64,000 bases of DNA. Source: an uncultured Bacilli bacterium. Lineage in GTDB: Bacteria > Bacillota_I > Bacilli_A > ML615J-28 > CAG-698. Numbering within the stretch: the stretch's first letter is position 1; the number at the start of each line of letters is the position of its first letter. The DNA lies in the NCBI GenBank assembly GCA_934096585.1, contig CAKOMG010000005.1, positions 1 through 64,000 on the forward strand. Reading direction: 5' to 3'. Of the stretch, positions 8,713 through 17,348 are shown in pieces. Under the pieces are notes generated by a model, which worked only from the letters and a program-made list of their open reading frames with translations, made no database searches and was not told the origin of the DNA. The position numbers were made by a program, and so were the translations under genes.

Positions 8713-8768
8713 CTACCATCTCAGGCCCTATAGCTTTGCGTCACTAGATTTCTCTAGCTTTGCCTTTA
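8701..8768 (-). promoter_or_regulatory. c-di-GMP-I (GEMM) riboswitch, promoter-proximal copy
   Basis: Same consensus elements as the copy at 8586-8653 and identical to it over 68 bases, which points to a recent duplication or strong selection. It is transcribed first, about 20 bases after the -10 box, and has its own terminator (8672-8712). Two aptamers, each with its own terminator in series, should give a steeper response to c-di-GMP than one. Confidence 0.92.
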
Positions 8769-8786
8769 TACATAACTTACTTCTTA

Positions 8787-8816
8787 AGTATACCATATAA
8801 TATGATTCCATGTCAA
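8787..8816 (-). promoter_or_regulatory. Strong promoter of the riboswitch-controlled operon
   Basis: On the minus strand a consensus -35 TTGACA (8811-8816) and -10 TATACT (8787-8792) are separated by 18 bases, with an extended -10 TGG just before the -10 box. Confidence 0.85.
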
Positions 8817-8848
8817 GAAAAATAATTAAAATTTTCCAAATTATTCCA

Positions 8849-8872
8849 AAAAAGCATAGATTATCTCTATGC
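8849..8872 (-). terminator. Terminator of the c-di-GMP enzyme operon
   Basis: GCATAGA pairs with TCTATGC around loop GATAA, followed by a run of Ts on the minus strand. It abuts the stop codon of the gene at 8873, so the enzyme operon is insulated from the riboswitch operon. Confidence 0.8.
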
Positions 8873-10300
8873 TTAAATGTGAGCAACCCAATCATTACTC
8901 TTAATATACTCTTCTAATTCTTCTTTACTTAAAGGTTTAGAAAAATTAAAACCTTGAACTACATTAATTCCTAAATCTCTAACAGATTTTAAAGCATTAC
9001 TATCTTCAACACATTCCGCAATTATTGTAATGTTTCTTGTTGAAGCAAAATCAATTAATAAATTAATGAATTGTTGCTTCAATGTTGCATCAGTTTCAGG
9101 ATCTAAATACTCCTTGTCAAGTTTAACGATATCTACTTGTAATTCTTCTAGTCTTTTAATACCATTAAAATCAAGTCCAAAGCCATCAACCGCAATCTTA
9201 AATCCCAAATCTTTTAAATCTTTAATATTCTTCTTAATCGTATCATGCTTATCAAATAATGCAAATTCTTCAATTTCTAAAACTATTGAAGCTGTTGAAA
9301 CACGATATTTACGAATCAATTTTTGAAATTCAATAGATAACGAAGGATCAGATAATTGCTTAGGACTTAAATTCATTGTACAAACAAAATCACTAACAAA
9401 ACCTTGTCTTTTTACTTCAATATATTCTTTAATCAATGACTCTAATCCCCATTCACCAACCCATTTAATATCTCCTGATTGCTCCATAATACTAATAAAC
9501 TTATATGGCGATAAAAGTCCTAATTCCGGATGATTCCATCTAAGTAATCCTTCAAATCCATAAAACTCTTTATTTTCGCAATTTATTATAGGTTGATAAT
9601 AAAGAGTAAACTCTTTATTTTTAATACCTTTTTTAATTTGTTTATAGTATTGTAAGTTTTCAGTTTCATTAGCTCCAGTTTCTTCAGTATAAAGTAAATA
9701 CTGATTTTCACCATTTCTTTTACAAATGTACATAGCAATATCAAGTGATTCCATCAATTGTTTTACTGTGTTACCATGATTAGGATATAAACAAACACTT
9801 AAACTTGCGGTAATATTAATCGTATTATCACCAAAAATAGTAATTGGTTCAATAATAATTGATAAAATTTTTCTTGTTAATGCTAAAGCTTCTTCTTTGC
9901 TATACTCAGACTTCATAAAGATTAAAAATTTATCAGTACCAATTCGCGCCATTTCAACACGTTTTGGTAAAACATCTAAAATGTGAAGTGCCAAATTTTT
10001 AATAATTTTATTTGCTTCATCTTTACCAAAGTTTTCAATAATTTCACTAAACTTATCAACATCAATCATAATTAATGAAAATGGTAATGACTGTCTTGTG
10101 ATATAACTTGAAATGCTTGCATTAATTTCTTTTCTATTTTGTACTCCTTCAATATAATTTACTACCTCTTCTTTATATCTTTTATTTTCTTTCACAATCG
10201 ATCTAAAAACAAAATAACCAGCCCCAATAATTACAATTGGAATAATAATAGCAAGAAAAATCGTTAAACTTTGATTGTCAGTAACATTTGTTAAAAACAT
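8873..10300 (-). CDS. Degenerate GGDEF-EAL protein, probable c-di-GMP sensor
   Basis: A 475-residue protein with one N-terminal transmembrane helix (about 12-32), a GGDEF-fold domain (about 70-210) and an EAL-fold domain (about 225-470). The cyclase signature is GTDKF instead of GGDEF/GGEEF, so cyclase activity is unlikely. In the EAL part the signature reads EGL, the usual DDFG metal motif is DGFG (second Asp lost), while MNLSP, KLDKEY, AECVE and the terminal QGF are kept. Phosphodiesterase activity is therefore doubtful and a c-di-GMP-binding or partner role is more likely. It is 1 base downstream of the gene at 10302, the last gene of its operon, just upstream of the riboswitch promoter. 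Confidence 0.9.
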   Translation of the reverse strand: MFLTNVTDNQSLTIFLAIIIPIVIIGAGYFVFRSIVKENKRYKEEVVNYIEGVQNRKEINASISSYITRQSLPFSLIMIDVDKFSEIIENFGKDEANKIIKNLALHILDVLPKRVEMARIGTDKFLIFMKSEYSKEEALALTRKILSIIIEPITIFGDNTINITASLSVCLYPNHGNTVKQLMESLDIAMYICKRNGENQYLLYTEETGANETENLQYYKQIKKGIKNKEFTLYYQPIINCENKEFYGFEGLLRWNHPELGLLSPYKFISIMEQSGDIKWVGEWGLESLIKEYIEVKRQGFVSDFVCTMNLSPKQLSDPSLSIEFQKLIRKYRVSTASIVLEIEEFALFDKHDTIKKNIKDLKDLGFKIAVDGFGLDFNGIKRLEELQVDIVKLDKEYLDPETDATLKQQFINLLIDFASTRNITIIAECVEDSNALKSVRDLGINVVQGFNFSKPLSKEELEEYIKSNDWVAHI

Positions 10301-10301
10301 A

Positions 10302-12872
10302 TTAATCCTCTCTTTTCACTTCATAGTTATTAATTTTTTTAATAATTTTATATGATTCTTTTGTATTGATTGGTTTACTTATCAGATAGCCTTGAATAAT
10401 TTCACAACCCATCTTAAGTAACATATCTTTTTGTTTATCAGTTTCTACACCTTCCGCAATAAGTTCTAAATTAAGACTTAAACCTAATTGTACAATTTTA
10501 CTTACAATAGCTTTTGTTGCTTTGTCACTAACCATATACTTCAAGAATTCTTTGTCAATTTTAATAGCATCGACAGGCAAATCCTTTAAATAAAACATAG
10601 AACTATAACCAATACCAAAATCATCTAAATGTATTTTAAAACCTTTATCTTTTAATAATCGCATTTTGCTAATCATTATGTCTTTATTTTCCATTAAGAA
10701 TGTTTCCGTAATTTCAATCGCAATTAAACCCGGTTTTAATTCATAATCTTCATAAGATTTTAATAATTCATAAACAAATCCACTTTGTAAAAGCTGTACA
10801 GGTGAAACATTTAAAGAAACAGAAATACCAGAATCTTCAATAGTTTTGGCATATTTAAAGACTTTATTAATAATTAATGTTCCAAGTTCAATAATCATAC
10901 CATTTTTTTCCGCAAGGGTAATGAACTTTTCTGGTGATTCATTTTTATATTTAGGATTATCCCACCTTATTAATGATTCCACTCCAACAATTTTACCTGT
11001 TTTAACATTAAATTGTGGCTGATAGAACATTTCAAATTCATCATTTTTAATAGCTTCTTGTAAATCTTCTTCCATTATTTGATCACGAGACAAGGCCTTA
11101 CCAAGATCATTATTATAAATTGATATTTTAGAAATATTTGAACTTTTACTTCTTTCTAATGCAACAATAGCATTATCATAAATTTCTTGATCAGTAATTG
11201 TATTTTTCATTTCAATTGGAATTGTGAATAATCCCATTTTAGGTGATATTTGAACTAAATAATCATTACGTATATTTATTGGTTCTTCTAATTTTTCTAT
11301 CAAACGTTTTGACCAAGCTATAATTTCGTTATGAGTTAGAGTGTCTATAAATACCACCACAAATAAGCTTGTACGAATATTGTACACATCAATTGTACCA
11401 GTCATATCTTTTATTGAATCATTAATTATTTCAGCAACACCACGAACCATTGTATCCGCAGATGCATATCCATATAAACGATTAATTTTTGAGAAGTCTA
11501 CAATTTCAATAGCGGCGATACTAACATTTGATGTTGCAAAAACAGGTGAAGAAACTAATTTTTCTAGTGATTCCTTTAACAGATTGCCATTAGGCAAATT
11601 AGTCACACTATTATATAATGCAATTTGGCGATTATGAATTTGTTCTTTTAATGTTGATGACATATCATCTCCCATTAAAAAATAATGATTAAACATTTTA
11701 AGTGGCACTATGTGCACATAAATATTTTCATCAGTGAATGATTTAAATATAATCGTAAATGATTTTTGAGAAGTAACTAAGCTCATTATTTCATCATATT
11801 GTTCATACATTTCAAAATCATTAATGGTTTTATATTCATTAAAATTCTTTACATTGCGATAACATGATTTGTTTGCAAAAACAATTTTACCTTTTTTATT
11901 AATTTTAATAGTAAATGGTTTTGTTAATGAACGAATACCAGTCAAGTTGAACACATCTTGTTCTTTAGCCGCTGTTTTAAATGCTGCAACTCCAACAACT
12001 AAAGCAATAGTTATAATCATTGATGCTGATAAAACAATAAACGCAACATTCAAATACTCCATTGATTTAACAGCTTCATAATATTCAAACGCATATCCAA
12101 TAAATAAATCTTGATTAAAAACATCTTTTAAAATTGGTGAAAAAGTAAAAATACTTTTTTTACCATTAAAATTCAAAATTTCATAACCACTTTCTCCATT
12201 ATAAAGTTTATCACTAATTTTTGAATAATCAAATTTAACATTACAATTATTTATATAGTCAAAATACAAAATATCATTTTGAGAATCTATATCTTGTTGA
12301 AAAACAATGTGTCCAGTATTTTCAAATATAATGTAATAATTATCATTTGTATTAATTTCAAGCATTGAATTTAAATAATCAAAGGCGTCGATGAAAATAG
12401 CAAAATTATTATAGCGCATAACTACATAGCGATTATTGTCACTTATATCAAATAACTCTTGTAAAGAATAAATGCTAATCATTCTTTTATAATAATCAGT
12501 ATAATCATTGACATTTTTAAACGCATAGTCCACGTTTAAATACCTAAAGGAATTATCATCAAAATATCCTACTTTAATGTTATTGACTTTAAATTGAGAT
12601 TTTAATTGATCGTTGTCATTTAAATCATTAATTATTTCTTCATTAGTAAGATTACCTAATGTTTTTACATAATTATTGAAAAAGAAATAATCATTATTTA
12701 TTCTATTTTCAATTACTTCTTTTTTATTTTCTACTTTGTACTCAAAATCTAACGCAACTTTATTGGCAATAAATCGTGTTGCTAAAAAATAATATGTTCC
12801 ACCAAATATCATAAACAAAACGACAACAAAAATTAACAGAGAAATAATTATATTACGATATCTCTTCTTCAT
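10302..12872 (-). CDS. Membrane sensor GGDEF-EAL, likely c-di-GMP phosphodiesterase
   Basis: An 856-residue two-pass membrane protein. Helices at about 9-31 and 275-298 flank an extracytoplasmic sensor region of roughly 240 residues (Cache-like by length and position). A PAS-like linker (about 310-405), a GGDEF-fold domain (about 420-580) and an EAL domain (about 600-850) follow. The GGDEF signature has become RTSLF, so the cyclase is dead. The EAL domain keeps VESL, LNVSP, EITE, LDDFGIGYSS, KIDKEF, AEGVE and QGYL, the residues needed for metal binding and hydrolysis, so it should cleave c-di-GMP in response to an external signal. It sits between the L15-like gene (8 bases) and the degenerate GGDEF-EAL gene (1 base). 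Confidence 0.93.
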   Translation of the reverse strand: MKKRYRNIIISLLIFVVVLFMIFGGTYYFLATRFIANKVALDFEYKVENKKEVIENRINNDYFFFNNYVKTLGNLTNEEIINDLNDNDQLKSQFKVNNIKVGYFDDNSFRYLNVDYAFKNVNDYTDYYKRMISIYSLQELFDISDNNRYVVMRYNNFAIFIDAFDYLNSMLEINTNDNYYIIFENTGHIVFQQDIDSQNDILYFDYINNCNVKFDYSKISDKLYNGESGYEILNFNGKKSIFTFSPILKDVFNQDLFIGYAFEYYEAVKSMEYLNVAFIVLSASMIITIALVVGVAAFKTAAKEQDVFNLTGIRSLTKPFTIKINKKGKIVFANKSCYRNVKNFNEYKTINDFEMYEQYDEIMSLVTSQKSFTIIFKSFTDENIYVHIVPLKMFNHYFLMGDDMSSTLKEQIHNRQIALYNSVTNLPNGNLLKESLEKLVSSPVFATSNVSIAAIEIVDFSKINRLYGYASADTMVRGVAEIINDSIKDMTGTIDVYNIRTSLFVVVFIDTLTHNEIIAWSKRLIEKLEEPINIRNDYLVQISPKMGLFTIPIEMKNTITDQEIYDNAIVALERSKSSNISKISIYNNDLGKALSRDQIMEEDLQEAIKNDEFEMFYQPQFNVKTGKIVGVESLIRWDNPKYKNESPEKFITLAEKNGMIIELGTLIINKVFKYAKTIEDSGISVSLNVSPVQLLQSGFVYELLKSYEDYELKPGLIAIEITETFLMENKDIMISKMRLLKDKGFKIHLDDFGIGYSSMFYLKDLPVDAIKIDKEFLKYMVSDKATKAIVSKIVQLGLSLNLELIAEGVETDKQKDMLLKMGCEIIQGYLISKPINTKESYKIIKKINNYEVKRED

Positions 12873-12880
12873 TTTAACCT

Positions 12881-13714
12881 CTAAATTAACTTTACGGCAT
12901 TACCGCCAGTTAAAACAATCATCTTCAAACATTCGATATCATAGTCATTAGCACAAACATTAATTTTATGATAACACTTGCCCCCATTACATATTTTCAA
13001 AAATGTGGCATCTAAATCAACTAACCCCACTTTTTTTAACAAATCAATATCAATGTAGTAAGATTCATTAAATGCAGCCGACAATTCCCCAACAGTAATT
13101 GTGGAAACATGTGAACTGTCAATAGGTTTTAGGCTTTGTTCATAGACTATACAATTGTTTGCTTCTTTATCAGTTAATAAGCCAACATCATCAATTGAAG
13201 CTTGATTTAAAATTTTTCCCGCTTGTTTAGTTAAAGCCAATTGCCAAGAACTTTTTAAACTAATATCAGAAACAAAATCATATTCTTTGTATTTTGACTG
13301 TTCTGGAACATTATGTTCTCTTAATACTTGTTCAATTAAATCTAAAGCTTCACCAATTGACTCTTCAGTATTGATGATAAATAAGTATTTTACATCTTGA
13401 TAGCCATCATACTTAGAATAATCAATTAATTTTTCATTGTGATTTAAATTTAAGTATAATCTTAACGAACGATCAAAGCAAGTCAAGCGCATTAATTTAA
13501 TGTCATTATAGAAAAATTCTTCAGCAGTTTTTCCAACTTTTCTTTTAATACGATATTTTTTAATTAAATTACGCATTTTAGAATAAGCTTCTTTTAACAA
13601 TGAATGGATAATAAATAGTTTTGTTTTAAATTCTTGATTATAAAAATATTTAGTTTTATTATCATCAAGTTTCATTATTTCGTTTACAAAAGGTTCATAC
13701 AATACATTATTCAT
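12881..13714 (-). CDS. Protein with C-terminal ribosomal L15-like domain
   Basis: A 277-residue soluble protein. I do not recognise a function. Residues about 75-150 contain TCFDRSLRLYLNL followed by an alpha/beta stretch that recurs in several Firmicutes proteins of unknown role. Residues about 195-277 look like the L15/L18e ribosomal-protein fold: TVGELSAAF, the GLVDL turn, KICNGGK and the final VLTGGNAV resemble the uL15 C-terminal pattern. No transmembrane segment is visible. The gene overlaps the membrane-protein gene at 13707 by 8 bases and is followed 8 bases later by the phosphodiesterase gene, so it is translated with the c-di-GMP enzymes. A link to signalling is inference; it is not the ribosomal L15 itself. 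Confidence 0.7.
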   Translation of the reverse strand: MNNVLYEPFVNEIMKLDDNKTKYFYNQEFKTKLFIIHSLLKEAYSKMRNLIKKYRIKRKVGKTAEEFFYNDIKLMRLTCFDRSLRLYLNLNHNEKLIDYSKYDGYQDVKYLFIINTEESIGEALDLIEQVLREHNVPEQSKYKEYDFVSDISLKSSWQLALTKQAGKILNQASIDDVGLLTDKEANNCIVYEQSLKPIDSSHVSTITVGELSAAFNESYYIDIDLLKKVGLVDLDATFLKICNGGKCYHKINVCANDYDIECLKMIVLTGGNAVKLI

Positions 13715-14156
13715 CTATTTTCTCCAATTCTTTTATAGTTAAATAATAGGATATAAAACTATAAATAGTACTAATTAAACAATATATACTTGTAATTAAT
13801 AATAAAACGGATCCAAAATTAAAGTGATTAAAAGCATTATAATATCCATTACATATTAAGAAGTATATAAAAAATGAAACAAAGTAAATAGCTCCAAAAG
13901 AATACTTTTTAATTTTTTTGGTGCCCAAAGTCCATATAATAACAAATGTAATAATCATCAAAATAGTAAATATAACAACGATCACTTGTATAATTGTTCC
14001 CTTAAATAAACTTAAAAAGCCATAATTAAAAGCATATTTAAAATCTATAAATTTATTTTTAGCATCTAGTATAAAGGCCATAAATAGTGAAAAAACCACT
14101 AAAAATAAATATAAATAAAATACAATTTTGTCAATTAAGTCTAACTTTTTTTTCAT
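13707..14156 (-). CDS. Small four-helix membrane protein
   Basis: A 149-residue protein with a basic N-terminus and four predicted transmembrane helices (about 9-30, 47-72, 82-102 and 112-138). No family is recognised. It is the first gene of the operon that continues with the L15-like protein and the two GGDEF-EAL proteins. Its end overlaps the next start by 8 bases, implying coupled translation. AAGGTG precedes the ATG. A membrane partner for the signalling proteins is possible, but nothing in the sequence shows it. Confidence 0.7.
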   Translation of the reverse strand: MKKKLDLIDKIVFYLYLFLVVFSLFMAFILDAKNKFIDFKYAFNYGFLSLFKGTIIQVIVVIFTILMIITFVIIWTLGTKKIKKYSFGAIYFVSFFIYFLICNGYYNAFNHFNFGSVLLLITSIYCLISTIYSFISYYLTIKELEKIDE

Positions 14157-14224
14157 AAAATCACCTTGTTTACGCTTTATAGTTTATAATATATACATTT
14201 TTTTTGCAAGTAATTTTTGAAAAA

Positions 14225-14256
14225 TTAAAAAAAGAATACAGTTTTTATTTGTATTC
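14225..14256 (-). terminator. Terminator of the diguanylate cyclase gene
   Basis: GAATACA pairs with TGTATTC (14234-14256), followed by a run of Ts on the minus strand, between the cyclase stop at 14261 and the next operon. Confidence 0.8.
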
Positions 14257-14260
14257 TTCA

Positions 14261-15331
14261 TTAAATTTCGTAATATTCAATTCGATCTCTACCATTATTT
14301 TTAGCCTTATAAAGTAGTTCATCAGCTTTTTTTATTAATGATTGAATCTCAATTGGTGATTTAACTTTTTCAGAAATTATTAATCCCATACTCGATGTTA
14401 TGCTTACTTTATTACCATTTTCTAAAATTACTGGTGTTGTTTTTATTGCAGCTTGAATGTCAGTTGCATATTTATAGGCATTTTCACCATCAAAAAACAT
14501 AACAACAAATTCTTCTCCACCCCATCTATACACATTTTGTTTATCATTCATATTATCTTTAATTGTTTTTACAATAGTTTTTAAAACGACATCTCCATTA
14601 TTATGTCCATAGGTATCATTAAAGTTCTTAAAATGGTCAATATCAATCATTAATACTCCAATCTTAGAAGTTTCATGTAAATTCAATAATTGCGACACAC
14701 AATCTTCAAAACCATATCTATTTCTAGCTCCAGTTAGTGCATCGTGAGTGTATAGTATTTCAAATTTCTTTTGTGTTTTTTTAAGTTCTTTATATGTTAA
14801 AGAGCGATAACTTTCCAAAAATAAGGAAATTAAATATGTAGCTATAAAAACTATAGGAAAGCGAATCATAAAAGAATTTGAATAATGAAATGATAATTGA
14901 CTATTAAGAGTGGGAACACAAAAGAATAATAACATAATCGATAAAATTACCGCTGAGACAATAGTTCCTAATTTTGCTCCTAATAATAAAAGTCCGCATG
15001 AAGGAAGTAGCAATACCCAAATAACGCTGAAGCCATCAATTCCTCCTTTTATTAATAAATAAGTAAATAAAAGGACAATCTGCGTAACAAAGAGAACTGC
15101 GGATAAAATAAATCCAGATTTAAATTTTAAAATTATAACCACATTCAAATAATTAAAAAAAGCAAAAAGAAATGAAACAATAGTTAAATCCATTTTGTTG
15201 TGGGTTAAATTAAGAATTCCCATAATTGCGGCAATAGTTCCGATAATGACATATATAATTGTAAATTGCACTTTTTTTCTTTCTTTTTCATTTGAAACTG
15301 ATTTTTTTATTAATGTAATAATTTTCTTCAT
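14261..15331 (-). CDS. Membrane diguanylate cyclase (GGDEF)
   Basis: A 356-residue protein. About six transmembrane helices fill residues 20-175, then a GGDEF domain (about 190-356) begins with the THDALTGARNRYGF motif. The active-site loop is RWGGEEFVV (near residue 275), intact, with the substrate and metal motif LMIDIDHFKNFNDTYGH before it. No RxxD inhibitory site is visible five residues upstream of GGEEF, so product inhibition may be absent. It makes c-di-GMP from two GTP and is the only clearly active cyclase in the window, making it the natural source of ligand for the riboswitches at 8586-8768. It has its own promoter region and terminator. Confidence 0.95.
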   Translation of the reverse strand: MKKIITLIKKSVSNEKERKKVQFTIIYVIIGTIAAIMGILNLTHNKMDLTIVSFLFAFFNYLNVVIILKFKSGFILSAVLFVTQIVLLFTYLLIKGGIDGFSVIWVLLLPSCGLLLLGAKLGTIVSAVILSIMLLFFCVPTLNSQLSFHYSNSFMIRFPIVFIATYLISLFLESYRSLTYKELKKTQKKFEILYTHDALTGARNRYGFEDCVSQLLNLHETSKIGVLMIDIDHFKNFNDTYGHNNGDVVLKTIVKTIKDNMNDKQNVYRWGGEEFVVMFFDGENAYKYATDIQAAIKTTPVILENGNKVSITSSMGLIISEKVKSPIEIQSLIKKADELLYKAKNNGRDRIEYYEI

Positions 15332-15403
15332 CTTTTAACCTCAATTATATTTATTAATTATATACTATTTATATGTAATTATCTTTCATTTTGTATTTTT
15401 TTA

Positions 15404-15916
15404 TCAAAAAAGCAAAGAATTAATTTTGTTTGCAATATCAAAAGGAGTTTTATTAATTGTTGAAATACGTCTTACATTTTTAAATTCGTGTTGATTAGTT
15501 AAACACATATTAATGTGTTGCATACACCAACAATCTTCTGTTTCACCACGATTTAAAATTCGATCATGAATGATTTCATAATTTGCTTCTAATAAGACAT
15601 GATATAAAGTAATACCTTCTTCTCTTAAAGGATTAGCTATTTTATCAAATGAATCCGGATAAACCAAAGTCATTGGAATGTAAATATCGCCTTTATATTG
15701 TTTATTTATTACTTTAAGAAGTTCAACTATTGTTTTAAACCATAACTCATATCCTTCGAAAATGTATCCATTGAATAATTGTTTTGGCATATTGTCTCTT
15801 ATAGCATTACCTACGCTTTCAGCATCAAATATAAAACTTTCTGGATTTAATTTATGTAATTCTCTTGCTATTGTGGATTTTCCAACTCCATATGAACCAT
15901 TAATCCAAATAATCAT
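15404..15916 (-). CDS. P-loop kinase-like protein, TmrB-like
   Basis: A 170-residue soluble P-loop NTPase. The Walker A motif GSYGVGKST starts at residue 7, followed by the FIFDAESVG strand. The layout (MIIWING start, an aspartate after the second strand, a late RxxNRGETEDCW lid region) resembles TmrB, the ATP-binding tunicamycin-resistance protein, and the AAA_33/zeta-like small kinases. The substrate is unknown. GGAGG precedes the ATG. It lies 30 bases downstream of the rRNA methyltransferase gene and may be co-transcribed. Resistance function is not established by sequence alone. Confidence 0.75.
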   Translation of the reverse strand: MIIWINGSYGVGKSTIARELHKLNPESFIFDAESVGNAIRDNMPKQLFNGYIFEGYELWFKTIVELLKVINKQYKGDIYIPMTLVYPDSFDKIANPLREEGITLYHVLLEANYEIIHDRILNRGETEDCWCMQHINMCLTNQHEFKNVRRISTINKTPFDIANKINSLLF

Positions 15917-15946
15917 TATATTTTCCTCCTGTAACTGTAAATAGTT

Positions 15947-17311
15947 TTATTTTTTCTCAAGATATGCAACGCACTCAACATCTACCGTTTCAGGAAACAT
16001 ATCTACAACACTAATTTGTTTTAAATTAAAGTGCTCTTTAAAAATACTAAAATCTCTAGCAAATGTTGAAACATTACATGAAACATAAATAATGTTTTTA
16101 ATATTAGAATCAATAATATTATGTATTACAGATTTTTCTAATCCTTTTCTTGGTGGATCAAGAACAATAGTGTTAACTTCTTTATCACGCAAATAATTTT
16201 CAATAACATCTTCTACTTTTCCCACTATAAATTCAACGTTTTTAATGTCGTTTAATTTGGCATTTGCTTTTGCATTTTTTATAGCATCGCTTACAACTTC
16301 AATACCATAAACATGATTAAATTGTTTTGACAATAACAAAGAAATAGTTCCTACCCCACAATATCCATCAATTATATTTTTATTTCCAGTAGATGAAGCA
16401 TATTTCAAAACTAGATTATATAATTTCTCTGTTTGGTCATGATTAACTTGGAAAAATGATTTATATGAAACATTAAATTTTAATCCGCATAAATCTTCAA
16501 GTAAATATTTTTCTCCATACAATAGATGCGATTGTTCACCCAAAATTACATTACTTTGTTTTAAATTAATATTTTGATATATTGATTTAACATTTGGATA
16601 TCTATTAATAATCTTTTCAACTAGTTGCTCGCTTTTATAAAACTCAAATGAATTAGTTACAAACACAACCATATAATCATTATTAACATTCTTTCTTACT
16701 AACACATGTCTTAAAATTCCTTTATGTGTTGTCTCATTATAAGCAGTAATTTTAAGTTCATTGCAAATGTTTTTAATAAATTTTAAAAGATCAGTAATAT
16801 TATCATCCTGTAAATAGCATTTATCAATTTGAATTATGGAATGAGTTTTTTTCTTATAGTAACCACAAACAACTTTTTTTGTTAATGGATTATAGCCAAA
16901 ATTCATTTGGACTTTATTTCGGTAATAATATGGATTTTCCATTCCTACTATTTCATCTATTACAACGTTATCTACTCCTCCAATTCTTTTTATTGTTTCA
17001 ATAACTTTATTCTTTTTATATTGAAGTTGAGCCTTATATTCTACATGCATCAAATCACAACCGCCACATTCTCCAAAATTACTACATAGTGGTTTGATTC
17101 GATATATACTTGAATCTCTAACATTCAAGCACTTTGCAAATCCAAAATTCTTTCCAAGTTCTATAATTTCAACGTAACATCTTTCTCCTGGCATTGCATT
17201 ATTAACAAACAATGTATAGCCATTTATTTTAGCAACACCATAACCTTCACTATTCAAGTCTTCAATTTTTACATCGATTTTATCATTTACTTTTATACTT
17301 AATTCTTCCAT
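15947..17311 (-). CDS. rlmD: RlmD/TrmA-family 23S rRNA uracil-5-methyltransferase
   Basis: A 454-residue SAM-dependent m5U methyltransferase. Residues 1-60 form a TRAM RNA-binding domain. An iron-sulfur cluster set follows, CSNFGECGGCDLMH (near residue 75). The Rossmann domain has the SAM motif DGYCGVGTISL, the LDPPRKGL motif and YVSCN with the catalytic Cys, and the protein ends with the family tail VDMFPETVDVECVAYLEK. The enzyme methylates uridines of 23S rRNA; Gram-positive members often modify two sites (RlmCD). A second paralogue lies at 62004. Which uridine each copy modifies cannot be told. RBS GGAG; likely co-transcribed with the permease upstream. Confidence 0.93.
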   Translation of the reverse strand: MEELSIKVNDKIDVKIEDLNSEGYGVAKINGYTLFVNNAMPGERCYVEIIELGKNFGFAKCLNVRDSSIYRIKPLCSNFGECGGCDLMHVEYKAQLQYKKNKVIETIKRIGGVDNVVIDEIVGMENPYYYRNKVQMNFGYNPLTKKVVCGYYKKKTHSIIQIDKCYLQDDNITDLLKFIKNICNELKITAYNETTHKGILRHVLVRKNVNNDYMVVFVTNSFEFYKSEQLVEKIINRYPNVKSIYQNINLKQSNVILGEQSHLLYGEKYLLEDLCGLKFNVSYKSFFQVNHDQTEKLYNLVLKYASSTGNKNIIDGYCGVGTISLLLSKQFNHVYGIEVVSDAIKNAKANAKLNDIKNVEFIVGKVEDVIENYLRDKEVNTIVLDPPRKGLEKSVIHNIIDSNIKNIIYVSCNVSTFARDFSIFKEHFNLKQISVVDMFPETVDVECVAYLEKK

Positions 17312-17348
17312 TATAATTCTCCGCTTAAATAATTATAACATATTTTTA

